Source: JANNPJ01 sp965200525
GTDB lineage: Bacteria; Actinomycetota; Actinomycetes; Actinomycetales; Kineosporiaceae
Length of the DNA stretch: 64,000 bases
NCBI GenBank assembly: GCA_965200525.1
Contig: OZ241368.1
Span: forward strand, 5,332,001-5,396,000
Reading direction: 5' to 3'
Shown here: piece after piece, positions 43,706-53,320 of the stretch
Layout of the letters: every line of letters begins with the position of its first letter
Position numbering within the stretch: position 1 is the stretch's first letter
Made by a program: the position numbers and the translations under genes
The notes under the pieces: generated by a model
What the model was told of the DNA's origin: nothing
Seen by the model: the letters and a program-made list of their open reading frames with translations, nothing else
Database searches by the model: none

Positions 43706-44766
43706 CCGCGCTCCCAGAAGCTTGGGCCGACGGGCTGCGTGAACGGGCCCTTGGCCACTAAATATCCCTCGGAATCAACGGTGATCGCCAGTTGGGGCAA
43801 CGGCCGTTTTGCCGGACCGAAAATAACCTTGCAATTCTGAGTCAGATCGAAGGTCGACTGGTGGCACGGGCAGAGCAGGTGGTGCGTGCGCTGTTCGTAC
43901 AGGGCCACCGGGCAACCCATGTGGGTGCAGATCTTGGAGTAGGCCACGATCCCGGAGTAGGAGTCCGGTACTGATTCGGCCGCCAGGAGCTCCGGCTCAA
44001 GCCGGATCAGCAGAAGAGCCGCTTTCGCGCGCTCCTCGATCGCGTTGTCCAGCTTGTCGATGCCCTCGGGCATCACGTGCACGACCGAGCCGATGGTCAG
44101 GTCGGAGGCCTTGAGCAGGCCGCCACCCTCCTGGTCGCGGGCCAGTCGGGTGCCTTCCTTCCAGACCGTCTCGTCGAGGTGCTTGCCGGGCATCGGCCCG
44201 GTGTCGCGCAGGAACAGCAGGGCCGGCAGCGGGAACAGGGCCATCGCGCCGATCAGGCTGTTGCGGATCAGCGGACGCCGGGCGATCCCGGACTCGTCGC
44301 CACCCAGCTTGAGCAGCCCGACCGCCTCGGCCCGCTCCTCGTCGGTGCCCCGCTGCAGGTGGCGGTACTCGACCCGCTCCTCGTCCGGCATCAGGGTCTT
44401 GGCCCAGTGCACGGCGCCGACGCCGATCCCGAGCATGGCGATCGCCAAGCCGATCCCGAGCAGCTGGTTGGACAGCCGCAGCCGGGCCACGAAGTCGTAG
44501 AAACTCAGACCCGGGCTCAGCTTGACCACGAAGTAGCTGACGATGACCAGCAGCGTGCCCAAGGTGGACAGGCCGAAAAGGGTGGCCACCTGGCGTTCGG
44601 CCTTGCGGGCCGCCTTCGGGTCGGTGTCGGCCATCCGGTGACGGTGCTCCGGCAGGCCCGGGTTGCTGAACCGCTCGGGCAGTGGCGACTCGTGCTGGAC
44701 GGCGACCTCGGAGCCGCCGTGACCCTCGTCGTGAGTGCTCATCGTTCCACCAGTCTCGTCGCTCAT
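43702..44766 (-). CDS. qcrA: Cytochrome bc1 complex Rieske iron-sulfur subunit
   Basis: Actinobacterial Rieske protein with three membrane helices, 354 residues from the ATG at 44766, which overlaps the qcrC stop (ATGA). Helices lie at about residues 65-85, 105-125 and 170-190. The [2Fe-2S] ligands are CTHMGC and CPCHQS, at about residues 290 and 308. The extra N-terminal hydrophilic 55 residues, rich in His, Glu and Gly, are normal for this lineage. Confidence 0.97.
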   Translation of the reverse strand: MSDETGGTMSTHDEGHGGSEVAVQHESPLPERFSNPGLPEHRHRMADTDPKAARKAERQVATLFGLSTLGTLLVIVSYFVVKLSPGLSFYDFVARLRLSNQLLGIGLAIAMLGIGVGAVHWAKTLMPDEERVEYRHLQRGTDEERAEAVGLLKLGGDESGIARRPLIRNSLIGAMALFPLPALLFLRDTGPMPGKHLDETVWKEGTRLARDQEGGGLLKASDLTIGSVVHVMPEGIDKLDNAIEERAKAALLLIRLEPELLAAESVPDSYSGIVAYSKICTHMGCPVALYEQRTHHLLCPCHQSTFDLTQNCKVIFGPAKRPLPQLAITVDSEGYLVAKGPFTQPVGPSFWERG

Positions 44767-45545
44767 GAAGACTTCGACCCCAGCCACACCGCGAAGCCGA
44801 GGAGCACGGTCAGCCCGACCAGCCAGGCCACCAGGCCCTCGCTCACCGGCCCGATCCGGCCCAGGGCCAGCCCGCCCGGATTCGGCGTCTTGTTGATCGT
44901 GTTCAGATAGGCGATCACGTCGCGCTTGGTCTGCGGCGTGATGGTCTGGTCGTTGAAGACCGGCATCGACTGCGGCCCGGTAACCATTGCCTCATAGATA
45001 TGGGTCGGGGTCGACCCGGTGAGGCTGGGCGCGTACTTGCCGCGGGTCAGGGCACCGCCCTTACCGACCGAGTTGTGGCACATGGCACAGTTGGTCCGGA
45101 AGATCAGCGAACCGCGCGAGGCGTCCCCGGTGTTCGGGTCGACGGCGGTGGCGTCCGGGATGGCCGGGCCGGGGCCCAGGCTGGCGATGTAGGCGGCCAG
45201 GTCGCTGATCTCGTCGGAGCTCAGCCGCACCGGGGCCTTGGGTGCCTGCGGGCCGCTCTGCGCCAGCGGCATCCGGCCGGTACCGACCTGGAAGTCGACC
45301 GCGGCCGCGCCCACCCCGACCAGGGACGGCGCGTCCTTGCGACCTTCGGCGCTCTGGCCGTGGCAGGTGGCGCAGTTGGCCAGGAACAGCTTCTGACCGG
45401 ACGAGACATCCTGGGCGGCGGACTCCGCGGCACTGGCCCGGCCGGGCACCAGGGTGGCGTAGGCCGCACCCGTGATGACCAGGCCGAGCAGCACGAGCAG
45501 GGCCGTGGCCAGCGGGTGCCGCCGGCGGGCAGCGAGTGCGGTCAC
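44763..45545 (-). CDS. qcrC: Di-haem cytochrome c subunit of bcc complex
   Basis: Passes electrons directly from bcc to aa3 oxidase, replacing a soluble cytochrome c. 260 residues from the GTG at 45545. An uncleaved or signal helix (residues 11-30) is followed by two cytochrome c domains with CATCH (58-62) and CAMCH (153-157) haem motifs, and a C-terminal anchor helix (VAWLVGLTVLLGFAVWLG). The methionine ligands lie downstream of each motif (GRMPLAQ; QSMPVF). Confidence 0.97.
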   Translation of the reverse strand: MTALAARRRHPLATALLVLLGLVITGAAYATLVPGRASAAESAAQDVSSGQKLFLANCATCHGQSAEGRKDAPSLVGVGAAAVDFQVGTGRMPLAQSGPQAPKAPVRLSSDEISDLAAYIASLGPGPAIPDATAVDPNTGDASRGSLIFRTNCAMCHNSVGKGGALTRGKYAPSLTGSTPTHIYEAMVTGPQSMPVFNDQTITPQTKRDVIAYLNTINKTPNPGGLALGRIGPVSEGLVAWLVGLTVLLGFAVWLGSKSS

Positions 45546-45594
45546 GATGGAGAACTCCTACGTCCGGAGGCCGGTAAAGGCAGGATGGGCATGA

Positions 45595-46266
45595 TCACTT
45601 AATGATGTAGATGACGAAGAAGAGGCCGATCCAGACCACATCGACGAAGTGCCAGTAGTACGACGTCACGATCGCGGCGACCGCTTCCTTGTGGCCGAAC
45701 CGCTTGGTCGCGAAGCTCCGGCCGATGATCAGCAGGAAGGCGATCAGGCCACCGGTCACGTGCAGGCCATGGAACCCTGTCGTCAGGTAGAAGACCGAGC
45801 CGTAGCCGTTGGTGGAAATGCTCAGGTTGTCGCGGACCAGCGAGGCGTACTCGTAGATCTGGCCGCAGACGAAGAGGGCGCCCGCGGCGTAGGTCAGCAG
45901 GTACCACTCCCGCATGCCCCAGGTCTGGAAGCCGTACTTCCTGGTGTAGATCTTCCACCAGCGGTCGCCCCGGGTGCTGGGCTGGAACCGCTCGGCGGCG
46001 AACACGCCCATCTGGCACCAGACCGAGCTGAGCACCAGGTTGAGGGTGTTGGCCGCGGAGAACGGCACGTTCAGCTTGAGCGGCTGGGAGTCCCACAGCC
46101 CCGGCTGCACCGAGCGGATCGTGAAGTACATCGCGAACAAACCCGCGAAGAACATGAGTTCACTGGCGAGCCACACGATGGTGCCGACCTGAACCATGTT
46201 CGGTCGGTTGAGGGTCGCGTGAACGCTCGGCCCGGGAGGGCTGTCTACTGCCGATACGGAGGCCAC
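45595..46266 (-). CDS. ctaE: Cytochrome c oxidase subunit III
   Basis: Five-helix core subunit of aa3 oxidase, 223 residues from the GTG at 46266; an ATG at 46275 adds three residues. The body opens RPNMVQVGTIVWLASELMFF, the usual actinobacterial beginning after a short N-terminal tail. It ends SYYWHFVDVVWIGLFFVIYI. AATAAT seven bases before the GTG would be a leaderless -10. qcrC follows 49 bp downstream, so ctaE heads the operon. Confidence 0.96.
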   Translation of the reverse strand: MASVSAVDSPPGPSVHATLNRPNMVQVGTIVWLASELMFFAGLFAMYFTIRSVQPGLWDSQPLKLNVPFSAANTLNLVLSSVWCQMGVFAAERFQPSTRGDRWWKIYTRKYGFQTWGMREWYLLTYAAGALFVCGQIYEYASLVRDNLSISTNGYGSVFYLTTGFHGLHVTGGLIAFLLIIGRSFATKRFGHKEAVAAIVTSYYWHFVDVVWIGLFFVIYIIK

Positions 46267-46447
46267 GGCGAGCATTATTGCGGTACCCGGACCTCGTTGC
46301 AGGCTTGGGGGGGCAATGACGCGGCGCGGCGTGATTCCGAGACCTTTCCGTAGCCTCCGTGAGGGCCCTGCGGACGGCTCCGCGCAGCTTGCGACGACGG
46401 GCACCGATAGCATCGCGACCGACCGGCCCCACCGGAGGAGACGACAG

Positions 46448-47005
46448 ATGACCAGCACCCCGGTCCACCCCGACGCCGGCAGTACCGCGTCGGGTGGACA
46501 CTCCCACAATGCCGCTTCCACCCATGGTGGGGAGATGGTTGCCGCCGCCTCCGCAGAGGCGCAGAGCCGTGGGCACGCCGACCCGCGACTGACCGGTGCC
46601 GAGCCGATCTCCGGGCCGCGCCCGATCAGCGTGCTGCTCTACAGCGACGACCTCGACACCCGGGCGACGGTCCGGCGCGCCGTCGGCAAGCGACTGGCCG
46701 CCGACCTGCCGCCGGTGGAGTGGACCGAGTGCGCCACCCCGCCCGCCGTCATCTCCGCCGTCGACAGCACCGGCTTCGACCTCCTGATCCTGGACGGCGA
46801 GTCGTCGCCGGCCGGTGGCCTGGGCCTGTGCAAGCAGTTGAAGGACGAGAAGTTCGAGTGCCCACCGATTCTCGTGCTCACCGGCCGGCCGCAGGACGCC
46901 TGGCTGGCCACCTGGTCGCGGGCCGACGCCGCCGTTCCGCACCCGCTCGACCCGCGGGTGCTGGCTCAGGCCGTGACCGGCCTGGCCCGACGCCGCCGGG
47001 GCTGA
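46448..47005 (+). CDS. Receiver-domain-like protein, atypical
   Basis: 185 residues from the ATG at 46448 (GGAGGAG upstream). The first 55 residues are a low-complexity His/Ser/Gly-rich tail. The rest looks like a CheY-type receiver: ISVLLYSDDLDTR (acidic pocket), FDLLILDGESSPAGG (candidate phospho-Asp) and PPILVLTGRPQD (conserved Thr). The last motif, normally Lys-Pro, reads VPHPLDP, so the invariant lysine is missing. There is no output domain. It is divergent from ctaE and 4 bp upstream of trpD. It may act in protein-protein control without normal phosphotransfer. Confidence 0.8.
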   Translation: MTSTPVHPDAGSTASGGHSHNAASTHGGEMVAAASAEAQSRGHADPRLTGAEPISGPRPISVLLYSDDLDTRATVRRAVGKRLAADLPPVEWTECATPPAVISAVDSTGFDLLILDGESSPAGGLGLCKQLKDEKFECPPILVLTGRPQDAWLATWSRADAAVPHPLDPRVLAQAVTGLARRRRG

Positions 47006-47009
47006 GCTG

Positions 47010-48053
<1,044 letters not shown>

Positions 48054-48160
48054 CCGCGACACCGCCGACCGCAACCCCACCGGCCGGAACCGCGGTTCTC
48101 GCTCGGGACGGTTCCGCGAAACCGCGGCCAGCCCCCCGAAGGCCATGGCTCGGCCGTGGT

Positions 48161-48222
48161 TGCAGAGATCGATGTGCGCTTCTAGGGGTGACCACCACCA
48201 AGAATCTGCATCGATCTCTGCA
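48161..48222. terminator. 14-bp inverted repeat between trpD and DnaQ/GIY-YIG gene
   Basis: TGCAGAGATCGATG (48161-48174) is perfectly inverted at 48209-48222, flanked by CGGCC on both outer sides, with a 34-nt spacer. It lies between convergent genes, so terminator function is likely, but the stem is A/T-richer than other terminators here. Confidence 0.6.
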
Positions 48223-48237
48223 TGGCCGAACAAGCGG

Positions 48238-49968
48238 TCACGTGAGCCGGGCGCGGGCCTGCGCGGCACCGGAGATCGGCCAGGCCCAGGTGCCCTCGAG
48301 CTCGACCAGCCGGGTGCCGGGCTGTTCCAGCCAGTTGAGCACCAGTTCGGTCTCCTCCGGGTGGGCGGCCGGCAACGGAACCGGCCGCGGCGTGACGATC
48401 TCGCCGGACAGGCTGAGCGCGGCGACGTACGGCATCGGGTCGGCGCCGGGCGGGCTGAGGCTGGTGCCGGCCAGCCGGCCGTGCCGGACCAGGGCCAGTT
48501 CCCAACCGCCGCGCTCCCGCCGGCGGGCCGCTACCAGGTGGGACACGGCGGCGATCGGGGCCAGGCGCTGGGCCCGGGCGGCGCCGCGCAGGTAGGCCAG
48601 CAACCGGTCGCGGTGCACAGCGGCGTCCTCGAACCGCTCGGCCTGGGCGAGCGCACCGGCTCGCACCAGGTTGGCCGCCACCACCGGGGCCGAGTGGGAC
48701 AGCAGGGCCGCTCGCACGCCGTCGGCGACCAGCGCGTATCCCGCGACGTCGACCCCGCCCACGCAGGGAGCGGGGCAGCGGCCGAGCTCGGCCAGGATGC
48801 AGGCGCTGGCGCCGGCGGCCGGCTGCCGGGGCAGGCGAGGGGTGCAGCGCCGCAGCGGGTAGGCCTCCTGCACGGCCGCGACCGCCAGTTCGGCCTGCAA
48901 CCGGGAGGAGAACGGCCCGGCATACGTGGCGCCGTCGGTCTGCACCTCGCGGACCACGGACAGCCGGGGAAAGGCCTCGACGGTGAGTTTGATCCAGGGC
49001 TGGCGGTCGGGGGTGCGTGAGCGCCGGTTGTAGGGCGGTGCGTGCTCGGCGATCAACCGGATCTCGCGGACCCGGGCCTCCAGGGCGGTCGCGCACGGCA
49101 CCGGGGTGACGCCGGCCGCCCGGGCCACCATCTCGCGCATCCGGCTGCGCTGCTCGGACGAGGTGAAGTAGCTGCGGACCCGGGTGCGGATGTCGACCGA
49201 GGTGCCGACGTAGAGCACCCGGCCGCGATCGTCCTTGAACATGTAGACGCCCGGGCCGCTAGGCAGCCGATCGGCCAGGTGGCGCTTACGCCGGGTGCTC
49301 TCGGGCACCTTGGAGGAGAACGACCGCAGCTCGCCGAGCGTGGTGACGCCGAGCGTGCCGATCCGGCCGAGCAGGGTGTGCAGCACGTGAACCGTGGCCC
49401 GGGCATCGTTCAGGGCCCGGTGGTCGGGCGTGGTCGGTGAGCCGAAAAGTGCGGCCAGAGTGCCGAGTTTGCGGTTCGGGGCCTCGTCGCGGCTGACGAT
49501 GTGCCGGGCCAGCCGGACCGTGTCGATCACCGTCGCCTTCGGCCACGGGTGACCGGTGCGCTCGCAGGCGGCCCGCAGGAAGCCGATGTCGTAGGGCGCG
49601 TTGTGGGCGACCAGCACGGCGCCGGTGATGAACTCCAGGAACGGTGGCAGCGCGGCTGCCAGCATCGGTGCGCCGGAGACCATCGAATCGGTGATGCCGG
49701 TGAGCACGGCGATGAACGGCGGGATCGCCGTGGGCGGGCGGACCAGGGTCTGGAACTCGCCCAGCAGTTCGCCGCCGCGCACCTTGACCGCCCCGATCTC
49801 GGTGATGCCGCCGTCGGCCGGGGCGCCGCCGGTGGTCTCCAGGTCGAGCACGACGAACGTGACCTCGGCCAGGGACCGGGCATCGTCGCCGAGGGCACCC
49901 GACACCGCGCCGGTCGGCTCGGGCCAGAGCGCCTGCTGCTGCGGCCCCTGATCTCCAGCGTTGCTCAT
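48238..49968 (-). CDS. DEDD exonuclease / GIY-YIG (UvrC-like) fusion protein
   Basis: 576 residues from the ATG at 49968. The N-terminal DnaQ-like 3'-5' exonuclease has the DEDD motifs VVLDLETTGGAP, LVAHNAPYDIGFL and HRALNDARATVHVL. A GIY-YIG nuclease domain then starts GPGVYMFKDDRGRVLYVGTS. A UvrC-like region follows, with AEHAPPYNRR and a Cys-rich segment (CILAELGRCPAPCVGG), but without the UvrC RNaseH and HhH domains. This architecture is the mycobacterial Rv2191 type (annotated Cho-like/DNA polymerase III epsilon). A repair role is inferred from the domains. Confidence 0.93.
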   Translation of the reverse strand: MSNAGDQGPQQQALWPEPTGAVSGALGDDARSLAEVTFVVLDLETTGGAPADGGITEIGAVKVRGGELLGEFQTLVRPPTAIPPFIAVLTGITDSMVSGAPMLAAALPPFLEFITGAVLVAHNAPYDIGFLRAACERTGHPWPKATVIDTVRLARHIVSRDEAPNRKLGTLAALFGSPTTPDHRALNDARATVHVLHTLLGRIGTLGVTTLGELRSFSSKVPESTRRKRHLADRLPSGPGVYMFKDDRGRVLYVGTSVDIRTRVRSYFTSSEQRSRMREMVARAAGVTPVPCATALEARVREIRLIAEHAPPYNRRSRTPDRQPWIKLTVEAFPRLSVVREVQTDGATYAGPFSSRLQAELAVAAVQEAYPLRRCTPRLPRQPAAGASACILAELGRCPAPCVGGVDVAGYALVADGVRAALLSHSAPVVAANLVRAGALAQAERFEDAAVHRDRLLAYLRGAARAQRLAPIAAVSHLVAARRRERGGWELALVRHGRLAGTSLSPPGADPMPYVAALSLSGEIVTPRPVPLPAAHPEETELVLNWLEQPGTRLVELEGTWAWPISGAAQARARLT

Positions 49969-50113
49969 GGTCGGCACCGTACGGTCGACCACCGACACTC
50001 TTGGTTCCGATGCCGGGCCGCGGGGCGGGGAGCCGGTCGTCGATAGGGTGCTCGCGCCGTCGTCAGTAGGGTCGAGGGTCAGAGCCCGACGGGGGCGGAG
50101 AGGTGGCCTGGCT

Positions 50114-51451
50114 GTGTCCGATCCCGTCGCCCTGCCGCCGCGGGTCCGCCGGGCGCTGGTCGAGTTCGCGGCCGAGGTGCTCGACGTCCTGACCGAACCG
50201 GAGATCCCGGCGGGCCTGCGCAAGGTGCGCGGTTTCGCCCCGGCCCGGCGGGCCCGGGCCGGCGCGGCCCCGCTGAGCCTGGCTCTGGATCGCGACCCGG
50301 TGTTCCGCCGCCAGGTCGCCGCGGCCTGGCGCACGGCCCATCCCGAGCTGGCCGCCGCGCTCGAGGGTGAGGGGCCGATGCCGGTGCTCGATCCGGTGCC
50401 GGTCGTGGTCGGGATCTACCTCGGGCGGGCCGAGGGCTGGCAGGGCGACCTGGCCGGCTGGCTGGCCGCGGTGTCCGCGGAGCCCGCGGAGCCCGCGGAC
50501 GAGCCGGCCCTGGAGCCGGCCGAGAGCGAGCCCCAACCGCCCGACGAGGCCCTGGTCCGGGCCCGGGCCGAGACCGCGGCGGCCGAGGCGGCCCGGGCCG
50601 AGCTGGCCGAGGAGCTTCTCGCCCTGCGCCGCGAGCAGCGAAGGCTGCGGTCGGATGCCGACCGGGCTCGCTCGGCCACCCGGGAGGCCGAGCGCAGGGC
50701 GGCCGAGGAGACCGAACGGCTGTCGGCCCTGCTGGCCGAGCAGGACGGTCGGCTGCGACAAGCCGAACGTCAGACCCAGGAGGCCCAGGAGCAGCTGGCC
50801 GCGGTCCGGCGCTCGGCCAAGGACGGGCGTTCGCTGGCCGAGCTGCGGGCCCGGTTGCTGCTCGACACGATCGTCGACTCGGCGTCAGCGCTTCGCCGGG
50901 AGCTGGCCCTGCCACCGATCGCCCGGACGCCCGCCGATCTGGTGACCGAGCAGCTGGCCGGCGCGGACGACCAGACCGGCCCGAGCGCCCCGGTCGTGCC
51001 GGCGCGGGGGCTGGCCGGGGACGACCCGGCTCTGCTTCTGGAACTGCTCCGGATCCCGCGGGCCCACCTGCTGGTGGACGGCTACAACGTGACCAAGGAG
51101 GGCTACGGCAGCCTTCCCCTGATCGATCAGCGGCGCCTGCTGATCGACGCCATGTCGGCGCTGACCGCCCGGACCGCGGCCGAGATCACCTGCTGTTTCG
51201 ACGGTGCCGAGGTCGACGGCCGGTCCGCCGGGCTGGTCCGGGGCGTGCGAGTGCTGTTCTCCGAACCGGGGACGACGGCCGACGAGTTGCTCGGGCGGCT
51301 GGTCCGGGCCGAACCGCGGGGGCGGATGCTGGTGGTCGTCTCCTCCGATCGCGAGGTCGCCGACGCGGCTGTCGCGGCCGGGGCCCGACCGGTCGCCTCG
51401 CGGGTTCTGCTGAAGCTCATCGGTGCCGGTCAGCGCGACCGCAAACGCTGA
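50114..51451 (+). CDS. NYN-domain (PIN-like nuclease) protein
   Basis: 445 residues from the GTG at 50114. An N-terminal conserved region (VRRALVEFAAEVLDVL, KVRGFAPARRARAG) is followed by a long Ala/Glu/Arg-rich coiled coil at about residues 150-265. The C-terminal NYN/YacP-like domain begins HLLVDGYNVTKEGYG and has CCFDGAEVDG and LVVVSSDREVADAA, the three acidic clusters expected of PIN-like nucleases. Probably an RNase or RNA-processing factor. Divergent from the DnaQ gene, with 145 bp between starts. Confidence 0.9.
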   Translation: MSDPVALPPRVRRALVEFAAEVLDVLTEPEIPAGLRKVRGFAPARRARAGAAPLSLALDRDPVFRRQVAAAWRTAHPELAAALEGEGPMPVLDPVPVVVGIYLGRAEGWQGDLAGWLAAVSAEPAEPADEPALEPAESEPQPPDEALVRARAETAAAEAARAELAEELLALRREQRRLRSDADRARSATREAERRAAEETERLSALLAEQDGRLRQAERQTQEAQEQLAAVRRSAKDGRSLAELRARLLLDTIVDSASALRRELALPPIARTPADLVTEQLAGADDQTGPSAPVVPARGLAGDDPALLLELLRIPRAHLLVDGYNVTKEGYGSLPLIDQRRLLIDAMSALTARTAAEITCCFDGAEVDGRSAGLVRGVRVLFSEPGTTADELLGRLVRAEPRGRMLVVVSSDREVADAAVAAGARPVASRVLLKLIGAGQRDRKR

Positions 51452-51532
51452 TTGTCGGTACCCACCCCTAGCGTCTTCGATGTCGGCAGCTCGCCGGCCG
51501 GGTGACAAGCCCGAGACCTCTCGGAGACCATC

Positions 51533-51841
51533 ATGATGATCGACTGTGATGCCTGCGCGGCCCGCGGCCCGGCCTGTGGCGACTGCGTCGTCACCGTGTT
51601 GCTCGGGGCGCCGCCCGCCGATCGGCCCGGCGACGCCGACGGTCGGATCGATCTGGACGGTGAAGAGCAGGCCGCGCTGGCCGTGCTTGCCGGGTCCGGG
51701 CTCGTTCCCCCGCTACGGTTGGTGGCAGCCGCTCCGGTCCGTCCCGGATGCTCGCACGAACATCACGTGAACGCCGGGCCGGCCGGGGGCGAACGCCCGC
51801 TGGATGATCGGCCGGGCGATGTTCGGCGAGCGGCTATGTGA
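51533..51841 (+). CDS. Small Cys-rich conserved protein, 102 aa
   Basis: ATG at 51533 (GGAG upstream; a second ATG follows directly). The first 65 residues match a common actinobacterial family: MIDCDACAARGPACGDCVVT with five cysteines, VLLGAPP, a Asp/Glu-rich centre, AALAVLAGSGLVPPLRLV. The Cys arrangement (CxxC plus CxxC) could bind a metal. The last 35 residues are a lineage-specific tail. It lies just upstream of the NlpC/P60 gene, as is typical. Function unknown. Confidence 0.8.
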   Translation: MMIDCDACAARGPACGDCVVTVLLGAPPADRPGDADGRIDLDGEEQAALAVLAGSGLVPPLRLVAAAPVRPGCSHEHHVNAGPAGGERPLDDRPGDVRRAAM

Positions 51842-52111
51842 TCGCGGTTGACAGGTGAATCTTAAAATATCGCTAAAGATCCACGGAGGTTGTTCGGGAG
51901 CATCGCCCTCATCAGCAGAGATTACGCTTGGTAATCGCCTTTCGATCTTTGGGCGGCTTGGCGTGAGCGTCTGCGGGGGATAGGTTGCTCCTCGTTCACG
52001 CACCGTCGCCAGGAATGTAGCGCTCAGCATTCGTCTTCGGCCGAATCGGGTGTCGTATCTGGTGATGGCAGGGCCCGCTCGCGGGCAGTCCAGAAACGGA
52101 GCTGCAACGCC
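51842..52111 (+). promoter_or_regulatory. Upstream region of the NlpC/P60 gene
   Basis: A/T-richer than its surroundings. It contains TTGACA at 51848-51853 and a well-formed promoter: TTGGCG (51958-51963), a 17-bp spacer, TAGGTT (51981-51986). Inverted pieces are present: GATTAC/GTAATC (51920-51936) and AAAGATC/GATCTTT. Actinomycete cell-wall hydrolase genes often carry a c-di-AMP (ydaO) riboswitch here. I looked for its conserved segments and did not find them. Confidence 0.5.
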
Positions 52112-53275
52112 TTGTCCTCGGACTCCCGGCTGGATCCCGACCGGTTCCCGTTGCGCCACCGGCCCACCCAGGCCGGGTCGGCCCGGGTCGAGAGTCGGCG
52201 CCGGTCCCCGTTCGAGGGTCGACCGGGCTTCCAGGGTCGACCCGGGTTCCGGGGTCGAGGCCGTCGGCGGGGGCTGATCGCTCTGGGCCTGTCCCTGACC
52301 CTGGTCGGCTCCGCCGTCCTGAGCATGTCCTCGGCCACCGCGGCCCCGAAGCCGACGGTCAAACAGGCCGAGGCCAAGGTCAAGAAGCTGCGCGACCAGG
52401 CCGAGCAGGCCAGCGAGGACTACAACAAGACCAAGGTCCAGCTGAAGTCGCTCAAGATCCGGCTCCAGGCGTCCCAGGTCCAGCTGGCCCGCCAGGACAA
52501 GGAGCTCAAGGCGGCCCAGCTCAGCCTCGGCCGGCTGGCCTCCGAGACCTACCGGCGGGGCGAACTGTCCACCCTCGACCTGGTGCTCGGCGACGATCCC
52601 GAACTGGCCCTGGCCCAGGCCGGCTACCTGCCCACGCTCAGTGACCGGCAGGCCGGCGCGACCGATCGGCTCCGGCTCGGCGAGCTGAAGCTGGCCAAGA
52701 CCCAGTCGATGATCAAATCGCAGCAGACGAAGATCACCTCCGCCCAGCGCAAGCTCGGAACGACCAAGAAGACGATCAACAAGAAGCTGGCCGAGGCCAC
52801 CGCCGAGCTGAACAAGCTCACCGGGACCCAGCGCGACACCTACAACCAGGACCAGAACAAGTCCTCGGGAGCGGGCGTCCCGGCCGGCGCGGGCTCGGCC
52901 TACTGCCTCGAGAAGGCTGACCTGGCCACCTCGGCCGCGGCCCGGACGGCCCTGAGATTCGCCTGCGGCCAGCTCGGCAAGCCCTATCTCTGGGCCGCCG
53001 ACGGGCCCGGCAGTTTCGACTGCAGCGGCCTGACCATGAAGTCGTACGCCGCCGCGGGCGTCTCGTTGCCGCACAGCTCGGCCCTGCAGGCGAACTACGG
53101 CACCCGGGTCAGCGTCAGCGACCTGCAGCCGGGCGACCTGGTCTTCTTCCACTCCCCGATCCACCACGTCGCGATCATGCTGACCAGTAACCTGATGGTG
53201 CATGCCCCGCAGAGCGGTGACGTGGTCCGGATCGCCTCGCCGTACACCACCCCGGTCGCCGCCGTCCGGTTCTGA
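52112..53275 (+). CDS. Secreted NlpC/P60 peptidoglycan endopeptidase
   Basis: Cell-wall D,L-endopeptidase (RipA/Rv2190c-like), 387 residues from a TTG at 52112. The N-terminal 53 residues are basic with repeated GRPGF units, unusually long for a signal-peptide n-region, before the core GLIALGLSLTLVGSAVLS and the ATAAP cleavage region. A later TTG start is therefore possible. A coiled coil of about 170 residues follows (auto-inhibitory in RipA). The C-terminal NlpC/P60 domain has Cys304 in GSFDCSGLT and His352 in HHVAIM. It lies upstream of a metallopeptidase and pimB, as in mycobacteria. Confidence 0.93.
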   Translation: MSSDSRLDPDRFPLRHRPTQAGSARVESRRRSPFEGRPGFQGRPGFRGRGRRRGLIALGLSLTLVGSAVLSMSSATAAPKPTVKQAEAKVKKLRDQAEQASEDYNKTKVQLKSLKIRLQASQVQLARQDKELKAAQLSLGRLASETYRRGELSTLDLVLGDDPELALAQAGYLPTLSDRQAGATDRLRLGELKLAKTQSMIKSQQTKITSAQRKLGTTKKTINKKLAEATAELNKLTGTQRDTYNQDQNKSSGAGVPAGAGSAYCLEKADLATSAAARTALRFACGQLGKPYLWAADGPGSFDCSGLTMKSYAAAGVSLPHSSALQANYGTRVSVSDLQPGDLVFFHSPIHHVAIMLTSNLMVHAPQSGDVVRIASPYTTPVAAVRF

Positions 53276-53320
53276 GCCGGCGGCGTTCGGGCGGCGCCCG
53301 GCGCTGGTTACCCTGGCCTG

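Noticed and set aside
51842..52111. c-di-AMP (ydaO) riboswitch
   Set aside because: Expected from gene context, but the conserved core segments could not be found by eye.
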